Source: an uncultured Atopobium sp. (GTDB lineage: Bacteria; Actinomycetota; Coriobacteriia; Coriobacteriales; Atopobiaceae). Taken from it: a DNA stretch of 37,321 nucleotides. The translations under genes and the position numbers were made by a program. Positions 7,634 through 15,950 of this stretch are shown here, piece after piece. The number at the start of each line of letters is the position of its first letter. The stretch's first letter is position 1. The notes beneath the pieces were generated by a model. That model saw nothing but the letters and a program-made list of their open reading frames with translations, was not told the DNA's origin and ran no database searches. The DNA is taken from the NCBI GenBank assembly GCA_916715765.1, contig CAKAPG010000011.1:1-37321 (forward strand), given 5' to 3'.

Positions 7634-8884
7634 CTAGTTTTGTGGATGGGTGTAGAGCTCCACCAGGTGCTCCAGCATGTCAACCATGCTCTCAAGCTCT
7701 GGGACAGGAACAAACTCTCTGACACCGTGAGCATTGTAGTAGCAGGCAGATAGATTAGCGCATGGGAATCCTCTAAAGGAAAGTTGGGATCCGTCGGTGC
7801 CGCCGCGCATTGGAATGCAGGTCATCTCAACACCGGTCTTCTCGTATGCAATACGAGCGTTCTCAATTAAGTGCGCATACTCAGGCTTTAGGACAATGTC
7901 AGCCAAGTTGTGGTACTGATCGTGAATCTCAACAGAGAGTACCTCGGAGCCAATCTGCTTGTTTACATACGCTGCAGCGTCAACCATCAACTGTTTGCGG
8001 CGCTCAACCTTTGCCTGATCGTGGTCACGAATAATGTAATCAGCGCGAGCAGACTCGCAATCACCATTGACGCGCTCCAGATAGAAAAAGCCGTCATAAC
8101 CCTCAGTGAACTCAGGACGCTCCGCAGGTGGAAGCAGCTCGTGGAAGCGCATAATTGCCTCAGATGCATTGATCATCTGGCCTTTTGCGGTACCCGTGTG
8201 AACCGAAAGTCCGTGAGCACGCACAAACACCTCAGCGGCATTGAACGTCTCGTAGCAAAACTCGCCAAAGGGACCACCGTCAATGGTGTAACCATACGCA
8301 GCACCAAAAGCGTCAAGATCCAGAAGAGCTGCGCCGTGGCCGATCTCCTCATCAGGAACAAACGCAAGTGCAATACGTGGGTGCTTAAGCTCTGGATGCT
8401 CTTTGTAGCGAGCAAGCAAGCTGACCAGCATGGCAATGCCAGCTTTGTCATCGCCACCAAGCAGCGACGTGCCATCAGTGGTAACAAGCTGCCAACCAAC
8501 CATGTGCTCAAGCTGAGGATTTGTCTCAGGGCTGATATAGACCTCTCTGCCCTCACGATCAGAACCAACTACTAGCTTGCCGCCCTCATACGTGACAACC
8601 TGAGGATGAACGGGGTTACCCCAAGACTGCCAAGCCGTATCAATGTGGCAGCAGAAACCAAGAGTTGGAAGGTCCTCCAAACCCTTGCTTGCCGGCCAGC
8701 GAGCAACCACGTAGGCGTGCTCATCAACAACTACATTCTCTGCGCCAAGTTCGCGAAGGTCAGCTGCAACAACCTCAGCCATCTGGTGCTGAGACTCAGT
8801 TGAAGGAACGGTATCTGCCGTCAGCGGATTAGACTGAGAAGAAACCTTACAATACGCAATAAATCTATCTAGAACGTCACTCAT
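7634..8884 (-). CDS. pepT: Peptidase T (tripeptide aminopeptidase)
   Basis: PepT is a cytoplasmic M20-family zinc exopeptidase that removes the N-terminal residue from tripeptides. The family signature is complete: HIDTA (His80, Asp82), LLGGDDKAG (Asp145), VPDEEIGHG (Glu179/180), RGGTDGSQLS and the C-terminal NAHGVREFVP with its metal-binding His. The length of 416 aa is typical. GGGAG precedes the ATG at 8884. It forms an operon with the M42 peptidase and sits a few genes from the oligopeptide transporter, which fits a peptide-degrading role. A strong terminator separates it from the upstream C26 gene. Confidence 0.96.
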   Translation of the reverse strand: MSDVLDRFIAYCKVSSQSNPLTADTVPSTESQHQMAEVVAADLRELGAENVVVDEHAYVVARWPASKGLEDLPTLGFCCHIDTAWQSWGNPVHPQVVTYEGGKLVVGSDREGREVYISPETNPQLEHMVGWQLVTTDGTSLLGGDDKAGIAMLVSLLARYKEHPELKHPRIALAFVPDEEIGHGAALLDLDAFGAAYGYTIDGGPFGEFCYETFNAAEVFVRAHGLSVHTGTAKGQMINASEAIMRFHELLPPAERPEFTEGYDGFFYLERVNGDCESARADYIIRDHDQAKVERRKQLMVDAAAYVNKQIGSEVLSVEIHDQYHNLADIVLKPEYAHLIENARIAYEKTGVEMTCIPMRGGTDGSQLSFRGFPCANLSACYYNAHGVREFVPVPELESMVDMLEHLVELYTHPQN

Positions 8885-8894
8885 AAAACTCCCT

Positions 8895-8933
8895 TACAAA
8901 AAAACTGCGCTAACCAAATAGTTAACGCAGTTT
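8895..8933 (-). terminator. Intrinsic terminator after the C26 hydrolase gene
   Basis: AAACTGCGCTAAC (8902-8914) pairs with GTTAACGCAGTTT (8921-8933) over 13 positions with one mismatch and a 6-nt loop. On the minus strand a run of about seven T follows. It separates the C26 gene from pepT. Confidence 0.85.
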
Positions 8934-8947
8934 AGAGTATCAATTTA

Positions 8948-9742
8948 TTAACGAGAAGACCGTGAGGCTTGCGAAGCTGTAACAAAGGATTTCCAAAGTT
9001 CGCGATCAGCCTTGCTGTAAAGCCATCCATACTCTGGGTGCCACTGCACGCCTAGAGCAAACGTCTTGCCCTTGACCTCAGCGCCTTCAATAATGCCATC
9101 TGAAGCATACGCAACTACATTAAGCTCAGCGGAAACCTTTTTCATGGCCTCATCGTGATATGAGTTTGCTTGAATGTCTTCTACCTTACCCAAAGCGTTG
9201 TACAACAAAGAGTCTTTTTGAACATGAACAGCATGAGCTGGATGGTACAAATTTGCCGAATGAGTCCAGAATGCATGATTTTCTGTTGGTTCAAGGGTGT
9301 GCAAATCTTGTACAAGCGTACCGCCCAGCACAACGTTTAAAAGCTGAAGGCCACGGCAAATAGCAAGTAAAGGTTTATCTGCAGCAAGTACCTGCTTTAC
9401 CAGCTCAAACTCAAGCGCATCTCGTATAGGACACAAACGATTAAGGTCGCGTGGCTCTTCTCCCCAATTGCGAGGGTCAACATCATGACCACCAGTAAGG
9501 CAGAAACCGTCACACATCTCAACATACTGGGCAATAACCTCTGCCTCTTCTATGAGAGGCATCATAATTGGAATGCCGCCAGCTGCAAGAATGGCATCAA
9601 ACTGAATTTGTGCTACAGAAGCAGCATCAGAAAAGTTCTCTTCAGGCATCCAGCGAGGAGTTACACAGATAAGAGGGCGCTTAGAAGCAGGAAGCTTTGG
9701 AACATCACTAAATGCATCTTTAACAATATCTGGAATAACCAC
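8948..9742 (-). CDS. Gamma-glutamyl-gamma-aminobutyrate hydrolase family protein (peptidase C26)
   Basis: This 264-residue protein is a class I glutamine-amidotransferase-like hydrolase of the PuuD type. The nucleophile is Cys129 in AICRGLQLLNV, and the catalytic His-Glu pair is in GVQWHPE near residue 235. The LTGGHDVDP segment is typical of the family. Members cleave gamma-glutamyl amides (for example gamma-Glu-GABA in putrescine breakdown), but no other putrescine genes are present here, so the substrate is open. The start is GTG at 9742 with AGAGGA 5 bases upstream. It is transcribed alone, divergent from the solo oppA. Confidence 0.9.
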   Translation of the reverse strand: MVIPDIVKDAFSDVPKLPASKRPLICVTPRWMPEENFSDAASVAQIQFDAILAAGGIPIMMPLIEEAEVIAQYVEMCDGFCLTGGHDVDPRNWGEEPRDLNRLCPIRDALEFELVKQVLAADKPLLAICRGLQLLNVVLGGTLVQDLHTLEPTENHAFWTHSANLYHPAHAVHVQKDSLLYNALGKVEDIQANSYHDEAMKKVSAELNVVAYASDGIIEGAEVKGKTFALGVQWHPEYGWLYSKADRELWKSFVTASQASRSSR

Positions 9743-9976
9743 AAAATCCTCTTAACACTCTGCTCTTTGACCTACATTACACAAAGGTTGGCCCTTTTTG
9801 AGTCTTTGACTTTATCGCTTTTGCGTTTTTCATGCCACCCTGACAACTCTTCCTCCACAATGTTTTTTCACTCATGAAACATTTTTTCTGTATTGCATAC
9901 AATTAATTTGGGTATTAAAAAGCCAGTTCTTTACATTTAAGCTTCATGTTTTGAAGATGCAAACGGAAGGCGCCCT

Positions 9977-11581
9977 ATGAAAGAGCACGTATTTAATAAC
10001 CTTTCCCGTAAATCATTTTTACGTGGATCTTTGGCGGCTGCCGTTGCCGCCGGTTCTGCTTCACTACTTTCTGCTTGTGGCGGTTCAGGTGGCGGAGACG
10101 CAGAGAAAAAGGTGTTGCGCTTTGGTGTAAACAACCCAAAGGTAACCTTTGATACTCAGAAGACTTCTGGTTCTGTTGGTGTATCTGAAGCAGTTGCAGA
10201 GTCTTTGCTGGTACTTAACCCAGACACAAAAGAGATTGAGCCAAACTTGGTAACTGGCCTTCCTACTGTCTCTGATGATGGCCTTACCTACTCATATGAG
10301 CTTAAGGATGGCGTCAAATTCCACAATGGAGAAACCCTTAAGGCGTCTGACGTTAAGTACACCTTCACGCGTATGTTCTTGCCTGCTACCAAGGCAACCT
10401 CAATTGACTCTTATGCGTACATTGAGGGCGCTAAAGACATTATTGCTGGTAAAACTGAAGAGCTTTCTGGCATTGTTATTAAGGACGACCGTCACTTTGA
10501 CATCAAACTGACACAGCCTTATTCAACCTTCAACGCAATCATGGCTCAGTTCTACGCAGTTATCTACCCAGAGAAAGCCTGTAAAGAGGCTGGTGAGGCA
10601 TGGGGCACTGAGACCAACTTTATTGGTACTGGTGCTTTCAAGCTTGTCTCTAATGATAGCACCACAGAAGTTGTTCTTGAGGGATTTGCTGATTACCATG
10701 AGGGTAAGCCTGGCCTGGATGAGCTCAGATTTGTCTACATTGACGATGCCAACACCCGTATTCTTAACTACAAGAACAACGATGTTGACCTGGTCTTTAT
10801 TTCTCAGTCTCTTATCCAGCAGTACCAAAATGATGAGTCTATCTCCAAAGAGATTGTCAACTACACCCCTGCATCTACGCAGTTTGTAAACTTGAACCTT
10901 AAGAGCGAGAATCTCAAAGATGTTCGCGTCCGTCAGGCGCTCTCTATGGCAATTGACAGAGATACTATTTGCAGCACCATTCTTTCTGGTGTTGCCAAAC
11001 CTGCAAAATCGTTTATCCCATCTTCTGAGACTGGCTACAATGAGTCCGCTCCAGAGTTTGAGTACAACGTAGACAAGGCAAAGCAGCTTCTTGCACAGGC
11101 AGGTGTTTCTAACCTCACTCTTAACGCACAGGTCAGAAGCCAGGATCAGAACCTCATGGTTGCCCTTCAGGACGCTTGGTCCAAGATTGGCGTTACCTGT
11201 AACGTAAGTGTTATTGACTCTGGCGTTTGGAGCGACGCACGTACTAACGGAGAACTTGAGGTTACCCTCGTCACGTGGTCTACCCTCTCCTTCCAGGGTG
11301 TTGAGCACATGGGCTCTTACTTCCGTTCTGACCGCGCTGCAAAGAAATCTTCTTTCTACAACAGCACCGAGTTTGACAATTTAGTTGATCAAGCTCGTTC
11401 AACCGTTAACGACAACGACAAGGTCCTGGAGCTTACCCGTCAGGCAGACAGCCTTATGACTCACACAGACTATGCTTGCCTGCCTATCGACTGGCCTCAG
11501 ATGCCTTACGTCTTAAAGCCAGAGTTTACCGGCCTCACCGTTTTGGTTAACCCTCACTTCGATAAGGTTAAGAAGAAGTAA
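9977..11581 (+). CDS. Oligopeptide-binding lipoprotein, solo copy (SBP_bac_5 family)
   Basis: This 534-residue extracellular peptide receptor has an N-terminal signal with a twin-arginine-like start (SRKSFLRGSL) and lipobox LLSAC with Cys34. The mature body follows the OppA/DppA pattern: ELKDGVKFHNGETLKASDVKYTF near residue 110, GTGAFKLVS, and RVRQALSMAIDR near residue 315. It is clearly a paralogue of the OppA at 15951-17597 but lies alone on the plus strand, facing the opp operon. It probably feeds the same OppBCDF pore with a different peptide preference. GGAAGG precedes the ATG. Only a weak TACAAT -10 (9898-9903) is seen upstream. Confidence 0.95.
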   Translation: MKEHVFNNLSRKSFLRGSLAAAVAAGSASLLSACGGSGGGDAEKKVLRFGVNNPKVTFDTQKTSGSVGVSEAVAESLLVLNPDTKEIEPNLVTGLPTVSDDGLTYSYELKDGVKFHNGETLKASDVKYTFTRMFLPATKATSIDSYAYIEGAKDIIAGKTEELSGIVIKDDRHFDIKLTQPYSTFNAIMAQFYAVIYPEKACKEAGEAWGTETNFIGTGAFKLVSNDSTTEVVLEGFADYHEGKPGLDELRFVYIDDANTRILNYKNNDVDLVFISQSLIQQYQNDESISKEIVNYTPASTQFVNLNLKSENLKDVRVRQALSMAIDRDTICSTILSGVAKPAKSFIPSSETGYNESAPEFEYNVDKAKQLLAQAGVSNLTLNAQVRSQDQNLMVALQDAWSKIGVTCNVSVIDSGVWSDARTNGELEVTLVTWSTLSFQGVEHMGSYFRSDRAAKKSSFYNSTEFDNLVDQARSTVNDNDKVLELTRQADSLMTHTDYACLPIDWPQMPYVLKPEFTGLTVLVNPHFDKVKKK

Positions 11582-11601
11582 GCGTTTCCTTCATACAAAA
11601 C

Positions 11602-11637
11602 AAAGGCGAGAAGATCGATTGGTCTTCTCGCCCTTTT
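11602..11637 (+). terminator. Bidirectional intrinsic terminator between oppA and oppF, built from GGCGAGAA repeats
   Basis: GGCGAGAAGA (11605-11614) pairs perfectly with TCTTCTCGCC (11623-11632) with an 8-nt loop. CTTTTG follows on the plus strand and TTTGTTTTG on the minus strand, so it can end both converging genes. Confidence 0.85.
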
Positions 11638-11676
11638 GTGTTTGTAAGCCGTTTTAAGACACGACAACAAAATGCA

Positions 11677-12789
11677 CTACTCGGAAATCTTCTCCTCAAG
11701 GCGCGCTTCTTCTACGGCCTTCTGAGCCGCCTCAATAGCATGTGCAACCTGAGGTGTGCGGTCAGCATCAGAGAGTGAAGTGTCGTACAAGTGGCAGGCG
11801 CAGAAGTGACCTGGCTCAGCCTCGATGCGCTCGGGAATGCGCTCGGAGCAAACTTTCATAGCCTTAGGGCAGCGCGTGTGGAATACGCAGCCTGAAGGTG
11901 GATTTGCAGGGCTTGGAACATCGCCTTGGAGAATACGCTTCTCCTGGATTCGCTCGTGACGAATACGAGGAATAACGTCAAGAAGTGCCTGAGTATAGGG
12001 GTGCAGAGGATGCTCAAAGAGGGCGTCTTTAGTAGCAAACTCCATCTGGTGGCCCAGGTACATGACCATAACAGTATCTGCAATGTGGCGGACAACAGAG
12101 AGGTCGTGGCTAATAAAGATGTATGCCAGACCGTGATCTTTCTGCAGCTCTTCAAGCAGGTTAATTACCTTTGCCTGAACAGAAACGTCCAGTGCAGAAA
12201 CAGGCTCATCGCAGACAACAATCTCTGGCTCAAGCACAATAGCGCGCGCGATACCAATACGCTGACGCTGACCACCCGAGAACTCATGAGGGTAGCGGTA
12301 CTTGAACTCAAGGTTAAGGCCAACTTCCTCCATAACCTCTTCAATACGAGCGTCGCGCTCGGCCTTTGTCTTATACGTACCCGCAATATCAATTGGCTCG
12401 CCAATGATATCCATAACAGTCATACGAGGGTTCAGCGAGCTGTAAGGATCTTGGAAGATAAGCTTCATCTTCTGACGTGCGCGCTTGAGATCTTCTCCCT
12501 TAAGCGAGGTGAAGTCTTCCCCATCAAGCTCAACCGTACCAGAGGTTGGCTCGGTGAGGCGCAGCACGCACTTGCCAGTTGTAGACTTTCCGCAGCCAGA
12601 CTCGCCAACAATAGCCAGAGTCTCTTTGCGCCTAAGGTCAAACGAAACATCCTCAACCGCATGAACTGAAGCGTTTGAACGACCAAAAACACCGTTTTTA
12701 ATGGGGAATCGCTTAACCAAGTTCTTTACGGACAAGATGGTTTTCTCGCCAGAAAGGTCCTTGACGTCTGTATTTTTCTCTTCTGCCAT
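11677..12789 (-). CDS. oppF: Oligopeptide ABC transporter ATP-binding protein OppF
   Basis: This is the second ATPase of the oligopeptide importer. It contains Walker A GESGCGKSTTGK, signature FSGGQRQRIGIARAI, Walker B IVVCDEP and H-loop ISHDLSVV. The C-terminal oligopeptide-transporter domain is present, with the motif GCVFHTRCPKAMKVC. The length is 370 aa. It is the last gene of the opp operon, starting 2 bp after oppD. It is called OppF rather than OppD from its position and from the longer N-terminal linker with FPIKNGVFGRSNASVHAV, typical of OppF/DppF. Confidence 0.95.
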   Translation of the reverse strand: MAEEKNTDVKDLSGEKTILSVKNLVKRFPIKNGVFGRSNASVHAVEDVSFDLRRKETLAIVGESGCGKSTTGKCVLRLTEPTSGTVELDGEDFTSLKGEDLKRARQKMKLIFQDPYSSLNPRMTVMDIIGEPIDIAGTYKTKAERDARIEEVMEEVGLNLEFKYRYPHEFSGGQRQRIGIARAIVLEPEIVVCDEPVSALDVSVQAKVINLLEELQKDHGLAYIFISHDLSVVRHIADTVMVMYLGHQMEFATKDALFEHPLHPYTQALLDVIPRIRHERIQEKRILQGDVPSPANPPSGCVFHTRCPKAMKVCSERIPERIEAEPGHFCACHLYDTSLSDADRTPQVAHAIEAAQKAVEEARLEEKISE

Positions 12790-12791
12790 GA

Positions 12792-13958
12792 CTACTCACT
12801 CCACTCATCAGTGTATTTCCAACAGCTGACAGTATGGCAATTGTCTTCACCAACAGCAGTCAAGCCAGGACGACGATTCTTACAAATGTCCTTAGCAAAC
12901 GGACAACGTGGATGGAACGGGCAGCCAGAAGGCATGTGAGAAAGCATAGGAACGCTGCCAGGAATTGCATAGAGTTCCTTGGTGTGCTCGTCAAACGACG
13001 GGATGGATGCAATCAGGCCCTGAGCATAGGGGTGCAGAGGGTTAGTAAAGAGCTCTGCAGACTGCGCATACTCAACACGATGACCAGCGTACATAACAAG
13101 AACCCAGTCAGCCATCTCGGAAACAACGCCCATATCATGCGTAATCAGCATGACGGCGGTACCTAGGTCTTGCTTCATGCGGTCGATGATCTGCAGAATC
13201 TGTGCCTGAACCGTTACGTCAAGCGCGGTTGTTGGCTCATCGCAGATAAGCAGCGAAGGCTGGCACGCAAGTGCCATAGCAATCATGACACGCTGACGCA
13301 TGCCACCAGAAAGCTCATGTGGATATGACGAGAAGACCTTCTCTGGTGCAGGAATACCCACCAGTTTGATCATATCAAGAGCCTTCTGATCTGCCTCCTG
13401 TTTGCTCATGTTGGGATTATGAACAAGGATGCCCTCACGAATCTGAAGACCAGATTTCATAACAGGGTTCAAGGAGGTCATAGGCTCCTGAAAAATCATG
13501 CCAATGCGATTACCGCGGAAGTCACGCATGCCACCACGAGGAAGCTGAGTTAAATCAGTTCCCTCAAAAATAATTTCTCCGCCGGTAATTTGTGCAGGAG
13601 GTGTTGGAAGCAATCCCATAACCGACAAAGCCGTCATGGACTTACCGCAGCCAGACTCTCCTACTACCGCAAGAGTCTCGCCTTTTCGCATGATAAACGA
13701 GAGGTCACTTACTGCAGGAAGTGCGCCATCTTCGGTAAAGAGCGTGACATCAAGATGATTGACGTCGAGAAGAACGTTTTTCTTGCACTGCTCTTCTCGC
13801 TCTTTTTGAGCGGTCTCTTGCGCAAGGAGGCGCTCTTCAAGGCTGCAAAATTGCACAGACTGACCGTTAGGACCCTCAATGACGTGCTCAAATGACACAT
13901 CTTTGGTCTCTTTTGTCTGATCACTCTCTTGTGCAAGAGCATCTGTTTTTTCTGCCAT
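12792..13958 (-). CDS. oppD: Oligopeptide ABC transporter ATP-binding protein OppD
   Basis: This is the first ATPase of the oligopeptide importer, 388 residues. It has Walker A GESGCGKSMTALS, signature LSGGMRQRVMIAMAL, Walker B LLICDEP and H-loop ITHDMGVV. Residues 1-65 are a polar extension rich in Glu, Gln and Lys, longer than in most OppD. The C-terminal domain carries the cysteine pattern GCPFHPRCPFAKDIC plus a later Cys pair, a spacing reported to hold an iron-sulfur cluster in some Dpp ATPases; whether it does here is unknown. The open frame runs to 14114, but that would overlap oppC. The ATG at 13958 has a near-perfect AAAGGAGG ribosome site, so that start is chosen. Confidence 0.95.
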   Translation of the reverse strand: MAEKTDALAQESDQTKETKDVSFEHVIEGPNGQSVQFCSLEERLLAQETAQKEREEQCKKNVLLDVNHLDVTLFTEDGALPAVSDLSFIMRKGETLAVVGESGCGKSMTALSVMGLLPTPPAQITGGEIIFEGTDLTQLPRGGMRDFRGNRIGMIFQEPMTSLNPVMKSGLQIREGILVHNPNMSKQEADQKALDMIKLVGIPAPEKVFSSYPHELSGGMRQRVMIAMALACQPSLLICDEPTTALDVTVQAQILQIIDRMKQDLGTAVMLITHDMGVVSEMADWVLVMYAGHRVEYAQSAELFTNPLHPYAQGLIASIPSFDEHTKELYAIPGSVPMLSHMPSGCPFHPRCPFAKDICKNRRPGLTAVGEDNCHTVSCWKYTDEWSE

Positions 13959-13974
13959 AAACGTAACCTCCTTT

Positions 13975-14931
13975 CTAAGAACGCATCTTTGGATCAAGGG
14001 CGTCGCGAAGGGCGTCGCCAAGCAAGTTAAAGGACATAACTGTAATGATGATGACAATACCTGGGGCAATACTGTAGAGAGGCTGTGATGCAAGGTATGG
14101 CTGAGATGCTGCAATCATTTGGCCCCAACTTGCCTCAGGTGGCTGAACGCCCAATCCCAAGAACGAAAGTGTTGCCTCCGAAAGAATTGCGCTTGGAATG
14201 CCCAAGGTAGAAACAACAATCAGTGTTGACATACAGTTAGGCAAGAGATGTTTCATGATGATGCGGAAGCTATTACCGCCAGACAGAATACAAGACTGAA
14301 TGTATTCAGAATTCTTCAGGCGCATGACATCGCCACGAATCAGCCTTGCGGTGGTAGTCCACATCAAAAGACCCAATGCAATATAGAGGTTAATGAGACC
14401 TGGACCCATAACAAACATAATCAAAATTGCAAAGAGCAAAAATGGGAAGCTGGAGAAAACCTGGATGATAAAAGACACAACTGCATCAACCCAGCGACCG
14501 TAATATCCTGCTGCAACTCCTGCTACAAAGCCGATAAAGAGGGCAATTGCCTGCGAAATAATACCAACAGAGAGAGAAATCTGGCAGCCGTAAATAATAC
14601 GAGAAAGAATGTCTCGACCGTACTCATCAGTACCAAGTAGGTGCGCAAATGTTGGATTCTGATTCTGAATTGAAAGGTTTTGATCTTTGTAACCATAGGG
14701 AGCAAGAACAGGAGCAAGAATTGCAATAATTACTAGAGCCAAAACAATGCCTAAGCAGATCATGCCCAGTTTGTTCCTCTTAAAAATGTTCCAACTAACC
14801 TGCCAGTAGCTCTGAGCACGAACCTTTTTAGTGGCAGCCTGCTCCTCTTCTTGAGCCTTGGCGGCATCCTCAAGTACAGCTTCAGTCTTTTGGACCTTCT
14901 CGCTATTTTTATCACTTGTAAACAAAGCCAT
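13975..14931 (-). CDS. oppC: Oligopeptide ABC transporter permease OppC
   Basis: This is one of two membrane subunits of the oligopeptide importer, 318 aa. An N-terminal charged region of about 45 residues precedes the first membrane segment (LGMICLGIVLALVIIAILAPVLAP). HLLGTDEYGRDILSRIIYG and the BPD_transp_1 domain with the EAA-like loop (SCILSGGNSFRIIMKHLLPN) follow, and GDALRDALDPKMRS closes the protein, the standard OppC/DppC ending. Its ATG overlaps the oppB stop codon as TAATG, which indicates translational coupling. Confidence 0.96.
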   Translation of the reverse strand: MALFTSDKNSEKVQKTEAVLEDAAKAQEEEQAATKKVRAQSYWQVSWNIFKRNKLGMICLGIVLALVIIAILAPVLAPYGYKDQNLSIQNQNPTFAHLLGTDEYGRDILSRIIYGCQISLSVGIISQAIALFIGFVAGVAAGYYGRWVDAVVSFIIQVFSSFPFLLFAILIMFVMGPGLINLYIALGLLMWTTTARLIRGDVMRLKNSEYIQSCILSGGNSFRIIMKHLLPNCMSTLIVVSTLGIPSAILSEATLSFLGLGVQPPEASWGQMIAASQPYLASQPLYSIAPGIVIIITVMSFNLLGDALRDALDPKMRS

Positions 14932-15866
14932 TACTCTGATGCCTCCTCTCCAAGACGAATGCGTGGATCAACCACTGCGTACAAAATATCAACAAGCAGA
15001 TAGATAACAACGCAGATAATTGCCACGTACATGACACTACCCTGAATCAACGGCAGGTCACGAGCATTAATTGCATCGATAAGCAGCTTACCCATACCGT
15101 TCATGTTGAAGATTTGCTCAATGATGATGGAACCAGTAAGGATGTCTCCCAGCTGAGAACCTGCAATGGTAATGATTGGAATCAGGGCGTTTCTGAGTGC
15201 ATGCTTCAAAATAATAGCGGAGCGCTTAAGGCCCTTAGCTTCAGCAGTTCTAATATAGTCCTGATTTAATACATCAAGCATGCTGGTTCTGGTAACACGG
15301 GCAATACTTGCTGCGTAACGAGAACCCAGTGCAATGACAGGAAGAACGTAGGCATTTGCCGTTTTTACACCGGAGAGTGGGAACCACTTGAGTGTCAATG
15401 CAAAAATAATCTGTAGCACCAACGCCACCCAGAACGAGGGGGCAGAAATACCAAAGATTGCAGCTGACATAAGTGTTCTATCAAGCCATTTGCCATGGTT
15501 TACCGCGGCGAGAATACCCATCAAAAGGCCAAGCACTACGGCAAAGAGATATGCAAACACCGCCAAGCGCAGCGTAACAACTAAGGCCTTGGTCAGAAGT
15601 GCAATGACAGGTCGCTTCTGAGTGTAAGAAGTTCCAAAATCTCCACCAAGCATTTTTACAAACCAGTTTGCATACTGCTCTGGGATTGGCTTATCAAGAC
15701 CCATGGTATGACGGACCTGCTGAACCGTAGCTTCATCAGCCATATCGCCCATCATGACTCGTACTGGGTCACCTGGGACAATGTTCAAGACAAAAAACGT
15801 TAAAGCAGAAATGCAAACTACAACGCTCACTGCTTGAAGGATTCGTTTGATTAGAAACGATCTCAC
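14931..15866 (-). CDS. oppB: Oligopeptide ABC transporter permease OppB
   Basis: This is the second membrane subunit of the oligopeptide importer, 311 aa, about six membrane segments. It shows family landmarks: the N-terminal SFLIKRILQAVSVVV, LNIVPGDPVRVMMG, the coupling loop RTAEAKGLKRSAIILKHALRNAL and the C-terminal ILYAVVDPRIRLG. The start is GTG at 15866 with AGGAG 7 bases upstream. The leader just before it is purine-rich (GAGGGGAGAGGAGC on the minus strand). A terminator-like hairpin separates it from the upstream oppA, so the permease genes are probably made in lower amount than the receptor. Confidence 0.96.
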   Translation of the reverse strand: MRSFLIKRILQAVSVVVCISALTFFVLNIVPGDPVRVMMGDMADEATVQQVRHTMGLDKPIPEQYANWFVKMLGGDFGTSYTQKRPVIALLTKALVVTLRLAVFAYLFAVVLGLLMGILAAVNHGKWLDRTLMSAAIFGISAPSFWVALVLQIIFALTLKWFPLSGVKTANAYVLPVIALGSRYAASIARVTRTSMLDVLNQDYIRTAEAKGLKRSAIILKHALRNALIPIITIAGSQLGDILTGSIIIEQIFNMNGMGKLLIDAINARDLPLIQGSVMYVAIICVVIYLLVDILYAVVDPRIRLGEEASE

Positions 15867-15885
15867 TCCTGAGCTCCTCTCCCCT

Positions 15886-15926
15886 CAAGAAAATGAAGCG
15901 GCATCCAAGAATCTTAGATGCCGCTT
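15886..15926 (-). terminator. Attenuating terminator between oppA and oppB
   Basis: AAGCGGCATC (15896-15905) pairs perfectly with GATGCCGCTT (15917-15926), loop 11 nt. CATTTTCTTG follows on the minus strand. The short, interrupted T-tract suggests partial read-through, the usual way binding-protein genes are expressed above their transporter genes. Confidence 0.75.
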
Positions 15927-15950
15927 TAAAGTTTATAGCAAGTTTGCTAC

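Noticed and set aside
9743..9976. Strong sigma-70 promoter for the solo oppA
   Set aside because: TACAAT (9898-9903) is present, but no acceptable -35 hexamer lies at 16-18 bp; only a low-confidence mention is justified.
13959..14114. N-terminal extension of OppD
   Set aside because: It overlaps oppC in another frame; the ATG at 13958 has a near-perfect ribosome site.
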